Assembly (NCBI GenBank): GCA_018292915.2
Contig: JACVVK020000331.1
Location: forward strand, 657,501 to 721,500
Length of the DNA: 64,000 bases
DNA from: Batillaria attramentaria
Lineage: Eukaryota; Mollusca; Gastropoda; Batillariidae
Direction of reading: 5' to 3'
In this document: one piece after another, positions 60,401 through 64,000 of the stretch
How the letters are laid out: every line of letters begins with the position of its first letter
Numbering within the stretch: position 1 is the stretch's first letter
Notes under the pieces: model-generated
Told to the model about the DNA's origin: nothing
The model's input: only the letters and a program-made list of their open reading frames with translations
The model's database searches: none
Made by a program: the position numbers and the translations under genes

Positions 60401-61565
60401 GGGGGTACAGTTGTTCTCATTTTCAAGGAATTGGAGTGACAGAAGATACTCGAAACACACAAACTTGAGTACAATGAATATACAACACTCCCACCCAGCC
60501 AAATCTAACTCCATACAGAAATAAATTAATTATGAATTTTTTTGTAAGGCCACTGGCGCACAACCTCGGCAACCAAAACTTGCTCAGTAGGAATTGAGTG
60601 AAACCCTCAGACAACCAGCTAAATTTTACATGGTGTTTTCTGTCTCTGGTTCAGTGCCATCAATGGAGTGTACAGGGATGTGAAATCCTCCGGCATCATA
60701 GGCAGGGTCCGCGGATGGTGGGATCGGTGCTTGTTCGACTACCACGTGTGGCGTGAGAACTTCACCTTTGGTGTCGGAATGTGGGCCATTCGCACCTGGC
60801 TTCGCATTTTGAACTGGCTTGGCAGAGCCCCAGATATCAAGGAATTTGAGAAACTGCACGAGTCAGAGGAGAAAAGGTGAGTTTGTCACTGCTTGCTGGT
60901 GATATCACATATCTTAAAGCCTCTATAGAATTGTCAGGCATACATCGAGCTTGTGGAAATTTTTTATTATTTATTTAAATTATTTTTTTTATGAATACGC
61001 TTAACTCCTTGCTTCAAAACAGTAGTTATATCAAGGTATAACACAGCTGACCAGTGTGAAGTAGCCCCAAGGCTAGTATGAAGCAGAGCGGCTGACTGGG
61101 CTGATATATTTATAGAAATTCGCAGCTGGTAGTAAGCGTACAAGAAATGCATCATGCATTTGAAGAAAGTCGTATTTCTCTAATACTACATTCCGCAAAG
61201 ATAAAACGGCCTCCATGCCTATAAACTCTTTCAGCAAACAGCCTTACAGCTTTGTAAGTGGCATTTTTTCCGCATCCATTCATTGTGAACAGATGTATAG
61301 TTATTCTAATATTTCAACCACCCAAAACTATTGTAGCTGACCACGTGACAAGACTGTACACAGATGTTTTGGAACTTCCACAGCAGCTGTACTAGTTGTT
61401 TAAGTACCCAAAAGTGAAAAAAAATCTCAATCGCTAAGATTTTTTTTATAAGTGGCTGGGTGACTTTATCCCCATTTTGTTGGGTGCCACCACAAATTGT
61501 TACTCATTGTCTCTGAATCTGATGTATTTCTGTGTGTTTTCTTTTGCAGGTATGATACCATTTGA
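50050..61565 (+). CDS. ADCK5: aarF-domain-containing kinase 5, UbiB family (13 exon positions, 622/632 aa)
   Basis: Atypical protein-kinase-like member of the UbiB/COQ8 family, predicted mitochondrial; its substrate is unknown. Exons: 50050-50438, 50949-51120, 52176-52268, 53445-53585, 54084-54197, 54439-54570, 55325-55408, 55783-55864, 56733-56903, then either 57804-58011 (10a) or 58665-58842 (10b), 59908-59982, 60655-60876, 61550-61565. Phases are continuous. Residues 1-110 have no Asp or Glu and many Arg, as expected of a presequence, and include a hydrophobic segment at about 90-109. Then come KLGQ (184-187), the Ala-rich loop IAAAS (243-247), VAVK (Lys265), QELD (312-314 as the ExD motif), HADPHPGN (Asp397, Asn402) and DHG (419-421), all UbiB hallmarks. 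[13 protein letters not shown] and the NLNTIRAI...DRYGIMA region match ADCK5 rather than ADCK1. The exon 5 donor runs into a (GT)n repeat. The last exon codes only YDTI. Confidence 0.95.
51260..51560. repeat. Possible dispersed repeat in ADCK5 intron 2
   Basis: GC-richer block (GGTAGGGCCACCCATGCTGG, then GACAGGTCGAAGGGTAGAGG) unlike its AT-rich surroundings. It recalls repeated sequence in other invertebrate genomes. No second copy is in the window, so classification is weak. Confidence 0.3.
51576..51894. mobile_element. PIF/Harbinger-like MITE (313 bp)
   Basis: Terminal inverted repeats of about 21 bp with one mismatch (left AGCCTGCTCTTAACTGGGCA, right complement AGCCGGCTCTTAACTGGGCA), flanked by TAA on both sides. 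A three-base TAA/TTA duplication is typical of PIF/Harbinger. It lies in ADCK5 intron 2. Confidence 0.65.
52300..52770. mobile_element. 471-bp element with ~68-bp inverted repeats
   Basis: Both ends carry TAAGATGTAACAAATGCTGG and continue matching for about 68 bp with around six mismatches. No clear target duplication. The interior minus strand has a 72-codon open frame with [18 protein letters not shown], a possible zinc-binding remnant. It lies in ADCK5 intron 3. Confidence 0.6.
52849..52970 (+). repeat. Dispersed repeat C, copy 1
   Basis: AAGAAAGTCGTATTTCTCTA, then GCAAACAGCCTTA and AAGTGGCA, in the same order as at 61163-61265. Confidence 0.5.
53010..53216. mobile_element. hAT-like MITE (195 bp)
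   Basis: Perfect 15-bp inverted repeats CAGGGTTGCACATTT (53016-53030) and complement (53196-53210), flanked by GTACAT on both sides. CAGGG termini are hAT-like, but the readable duplication is 6 bp rather than 8. The interior has repeated ATAGGACA/TGTCC blocks. It lies in ADCK5 intron 3. Confidence 0.6.
53613..54008 (+). mobile_element. SINE family 1, old diverged copy E
   Basis: The whole element can be followed, from a decayed tRNA head (GGGTTGGAGTCCCA as B-box region) through the TTTGGAAATGTTCAG and TAGCTGAGCTGA body to an ATT tail. It has many substitutions. It fills most of ADCK5 intron 4. Confidence 0.65.
54198..54250 (+). repeat. (GT)26 microsatellite starting at the ADCK5 exon 5 donor
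   Basis: The first base of the repeat is the first base of the intron: CTGCAG|GTGTGTGTGT. The donor has no sequence of its own outside the repeat. Confidence 0.95.
55505..55575 (+). mobile_element. tRNA-like SINE head, family 2
   Basis: A box TGGCTCAATTGGCTGAGCAC and B box GGGTTCAAATC at tRNA spacing, with no pairing acceptor stem. It is in ADCK5 intron 7. Probably a SINE remnant rather than a tRNA gene. Confidence 0.45.
55990..56092 (+). repeat. Unclassified dispersed repeat A, partial copy 3
   Basis: Shares CTTCTGTTGGCYSAGTGCCA, GACATCACCAAAACAGCT and ATGAGCA-type blocks with 36354-36680. It is in ADCK5 intron 8, directly left of a SINE. Confidence 0.45.
56089..56400 (+). mobile_element. 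tRNA-derived SINE, family 3, with (AC)n
   Basis: The tRNA-like head has A box GGTCTAGTGGTTAAGG, a TCCGACTTCGGATCC anticodon-type hairpin resembling tRNA-Arg(UCG), and B box GGTTCGATCCC. A body with (AC)n at 56237-56291 follows. The acceptor ends do not pair, so it is not a functional tRNA gene. It is in ADCK5 intron 8. Confidence 0.65.
56525..56632. repeat. Pentanucleotide repeat with internal unit drift
   Basis: About 20 five-base units running from GTGCC through GTACC to ATACC, left to right. It is in ADCK5 intron 8. Confidence 0.9.
57240..57655 (+). mobile_element. CR1/L2-like LINE 3' end
   Basis: The plus strand reads [20 protein letters not shown] and then a degraded tail, the usual ORF2 C-terminus. 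A (TG)n tract (57459-57487), a short 3' UTR (GTAAGGCGCCCCGAGC) and TTTTATTATT follow. It is in ADCK5 intron 9, in the sense orientation. Confidence 0.65.
57804..58011 (+). other. ADCK5: ADCK5 alternative exon 10a
   Basis: 208-nt exon, entered at phase 1 and left at phase 2. It encodes [14 protein letters not shown] near the start and [14 protein letters not shown] at the end. It is homologous along its length to exon 10b but has 10 more codons in the middle, a lysine/glutamine-rich stretch around [15 protein letters not shown]. Acceptor ATGCAG|AT; donor TTTTTCG|GTAATTG, which is weaker than the 10b donor. Splicing 9-10a-11 keeps frame and gives a 632-aa protein. Confidence 0.85.
58665..58842 (+). 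other. ADCK5: ADCK5 alternative exon 10b
   Basis: 178-nt exon with the same entry phase (1) and exit phase (2) as 10a, 653 nt further downstream. It encodes [14 protein letters not shown] near the start and [14 protein letters not shown] at the end. Its central [15 protein letters not shown] resembles the corresponding part of vertebrate ADCK5 more than 10a does, so it is probably the ancestral form. Acceptor TGTCTAG|AC; donor ATCAG|GTGAGG. Splicing 9-10b-11 gives 622 aa. Confidence 0.9.
61163..61265 (+). repeat. Dispersed repeat C, copy 2
   Basis: Matches 52849-52970 in the blocks GAAAGTCGTATTTCTCTAATA, GCAAACAGCCTTA and AAGTGGCA. It is in ADCK5 intron 12. Both copies are in the same gene and orientation. 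Confidence 0.5.
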
Positions 61566-62470
61566 GCGATGTACTAGTACCGGGACCACTGGATGGATTT
61601 GTGTTACCGGTACATGTGAGCCAACTTCAGTGTCGCGTGTTTGAACTGAAAGTGTTGCAAGTGCGTAAGTTTATAATACACATAAAAGAGGAACAGTTTT
61701 TGACATACTGTGTTTAATCTTTCAGCAGTAACACTGTGTGTTGAGTGCTGAGAATCGGAAGATTCATGTTGGTCAGGGGGTAACAATCACATTGTTGTGC
61801 TTCTGTGATGGGCTTTTTTTTTTTCTTTTCCCTTTCAGTCACTTTATAGAAGTGACACCAAGTTGCCAGTTCATCTGATAATATACAATGCATACCTCAG
61901 CTGAGTGCATGTTGTTGCTCAGTTTCATCGGCGAATGTGTGAACATATTTGTCAACCTGTTCAAAAAGGATTAACATAATTATGTACTGCCAGTCTTGGT
62001 TGATCATGAAAATCAGTACATGTTCTTGCATGTGCATTAGTACTTTTTTTTATTCTAGGGGCGGATGTTATAGTTGTATTCATTATGTACGCAGCTTTGT
62101 AAGAGTTCAAAATTCAATCAGTGTATCAGTCTTTGAGACTGTGTCACCCATTACAGAGATGTACCAGTTTTTGAAGGCTTAGTTGAAGTTTTATGCATGG
62201 ATTTGTTTAATCATGATGTGATCAGATTTATTCTCCTATTCTACGATCGTTTTTTCACGCTTTTGTTTTAGTGAGTGTGTACCGGTAGGCTGTTTGAAAC
62301 AGAAACTTTTGTATCTTTTGAAATATTTTCTTTAAGGTCTAAGTACATCCCATATAAATGTTTTTATTTATTTATTTTTTTTATAGTACATGTATTGTTG
62401 CATTTTTCTTCACACTTTGAGCGTAAATGTCAAATTTACATGCTAGTGATTAAAACCAGAGAGAGACCAA
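61566..62470 (+). other. ADCK5: ADCK5 3' UTR
   Basis: Non-coding AT-rich sequence after the ADCK5 stop. The first fair poly(A) signal is ATTAAA at 62449-62454, just before a GA microsatellite. The end is inferred. Confidence 0.4.
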
Positions 62471-62494
62471 CACATTTGTCTGCAGAGCGAGAGG

Positions 62495-62575
62495 GGGGGA
62501 GAGAGAGAGAGAGGGAGAGAGAGATATACATATGGCTTGCACATGCACACACACACACACACACACACACACTGT
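62495..62575. repeat. (GA)n and (CA)n microsatellites
   Basis: GA-rich tract at about 62490-62525, then a CA tract at about 62549-62573. Confidence 0.9.
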
Positions 62576-63384
62576 GAAATATCTTCTCTCACGCTCATGA
62601 CAACAAAGGTACACACAAAATTTCCACACAGTTCATTCTGAAAGCAAGAAAAGAATTTATTCGTTTCTTAGATCTCTTCTTCCAATCTATGGTCCAACAT
62701 CCAGTGTACACTGCATCCACACCACAGTCATGAACTTCACACTGTTATAAGATACGGAACATCACATCACCATACAATGACGTGGTAAAATGAACAACTA
62801 TCCTCAACAGATAACCCTTACTATAAAGTACAAGGACTTGATCGCACATATGTACATGCCAAACAGAACCAAAACAGGCATCCAGAACCTCTAGTTTCAC
62901 TGCCTGTCAGTCCCAGAGACAGATTTCCTCTTTATATCAGAAGCGCATGCCGTGAGAGCACAAGGTAAAGGTAAGCACACACATAATGGCTAACTAAGCA
63001 GGTTCGGTTCAGCTCAAGATGCCATCTGTGCGCTAGGAAAACGCTATTCAGAATTGCCTGATGTGAGAGTAAAAGATGAGGTACTTATACAATGCATTCA
63101 GACTGACGCATTCAAGATGGCATCTCTTGTGTTCAGAAAAAAAAACCCATATGCGCTCCAACCTGTCTCGGAAGTCTCCCCGTTAAGCCGCCCACACTTT
63201 TAAACCCACAAAATACGGTGTTCAGGACAGCCATAGATCATAAGATTATGACGCCTTTGTCACCGTTTGTGTACATGCACATGTGGGATGGCAAGGACCA
63301 TGTGATGCCTGCATCATATTGAGCATACGTGTCAGGCTCGTTTATCCCAAACAGGATGTCTGTGCTTCACACACATGCACCCTG

Positions 63385-63595
63385 GGGAGCCGGGATAGCC
63401 GAATGGTAGAGCACTGGACTTTCAATGCTTGGGTCATGAGTTTGAATCCAGGCTGGAGCCAAATATTTGTGCTGGTCTTTTTCTCGTTGCTCCGTCTTAG
63501 ATCCATACGTGGTGGAAAGCCTGAACACCCACCCTCACCCAGATGCCCCTCCGGCATTGCACATACTATAGAATAAATATACTTTTACTTGTATC
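63385..63595 (+). mobile_element. tRNA-derived SINE, family 4
   Basis: A box GATAGCCGAATGGTAGAGC and B box GAGTTTGAATCC at tRNA spacing, an unrelated body, and an AT-rich end with AATAAATATACTTTTACTTG. It is not a tRNA gene, because the acceptor ends do not pair. Confidence 0.5.
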
Positions 63596-64000
63596 TTTCA
63601 TACATTTCAAGTTCATCAAACACACACCTGGAATGTAGACCTTTCTGCTCGTGAAACCATGATATGAAACCATTTTCTAGGTCTTCAGCAGTATATAATA
63701 ATTATGTATTCTCGAGTTCACAACCAGAGGAATGCTGCCATACTGGGGCTATCACAATTTCTCACTGATGCATAGATGTATAGTTTACTGCATTATCATT
63801 GACATAATGTCAACTTGTCAGGTGGGATATGTATCTCGTTCACAATGCTAGTGCGGTAAAAGACCAAAAAGATCCTAAGCAGCAGTGATGCGAACTTCAG
63901 CTACAACAAGCATGATATGGACAATGAGAATGATTTTTCGTCACGTTGCAGTCACTGGGATTGACACAATTCGTTGGCAGGAACTTATTCCTCTGCCCAG

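Larger units (their letters stand above)
62471..64000. other. Non-coding right flank, possibly the 3' UTR of a minus-strand gene beyond the window
   Basis: No coding sequence is recognised. It begins with GA and CA microsatellites (about 62495-62575). A minus-strand AATAAA at 62656-62661 could end a convergent transcript entering from the right. The only other recognisable item is a tRNA-derived SINE at about 63385-63595. Confidence 0.3.

Noticed and set aside
50050..61565. ADCK1 or COQ8 as identity for the UbiB-family gene
   Set aside because: The blocks [15 protein letters not shown] and DRYGIMA and the C-lobe QRP segment match ADCK5; ADCK1 differs at these points.

Overview
The window is animal nuclear DNA. 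Four protein genes are split into many short exons with GT-AG introns, and introns and flanks are crowded with microsatellites, tRNA-derived SINEs, LINE 3' ends and small inverted-repeat transposons. The repeat types and protein sequences suggest a lophotrochozoan, most likely a marine mollusc and perhaps a gastropod. That placement is inference.

Layout, left to right. (1) 1-7500: no convincing coding sequence; it holds a piggyBac-like MITE, two LINE 3' fragments and a SINE. AATAAA signals near 7358-7502 suggest the 3' UTR of a plus-strand gene lying left of the window. (2) 8872-23762, minus: AARS1, cytosolic alanyl-tRNA synthetase, 22 coding exons, 966 aa, complete. (3) 24939-25452, plus: NOP10, 2 exons, 64 aa, apparently sharing a divergent promoter region with AARS1. 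(4) 28929-47212, minus: ANKS6, ankyrin repeats plus a C-terminal SAM domain, 18 coding exons, 941 aa. (5) 50050-61565, plus: ADCK5, a mitochondrial UbiB/aarF-family atypical kinase, 13 exon positions, 622 or 632 aa. (6) 61566-64000: ADCK5 3' UTR and non-coding sequence with another SINE.

All exon junctions were read by hand. Reading frame and phase are continuous through each gene, and predicted lengths are close to those of the vertebrate orthologues. AARS1 and NOP10 are housekeeping genes of translation and ribosome/snoRNP biogenesis. ANKS6 is a ciliary inversin-compartment scaffold. ADCK5 is a predicted mitochondrial kinase-like protein. No pathway visibly joins the four.

The strongest novelty is in ADCK5. 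Two homologous exons (57804-58011 and 58665-58842) lie in tandem with identical entry and exit phases. Using both gives an early stop and using neither shifts frame, so they look like mutually exclusive exons. Other notable points: a Helentron-like element in AARS1 intron 6 whose ~150-bp dimeric tandem core repeats nuclear-receptor extended half-sites; a 50-bp duplication that copies the ANKS6 exon 6 splice donor; UG/CA/UG repeats framing a 31-nt ANKS6 exon; a Trp-containing decapeptide minisatellite in ANKS6; a GC-AG intron in AARS1; and several MITE families with readable target-site duplications.
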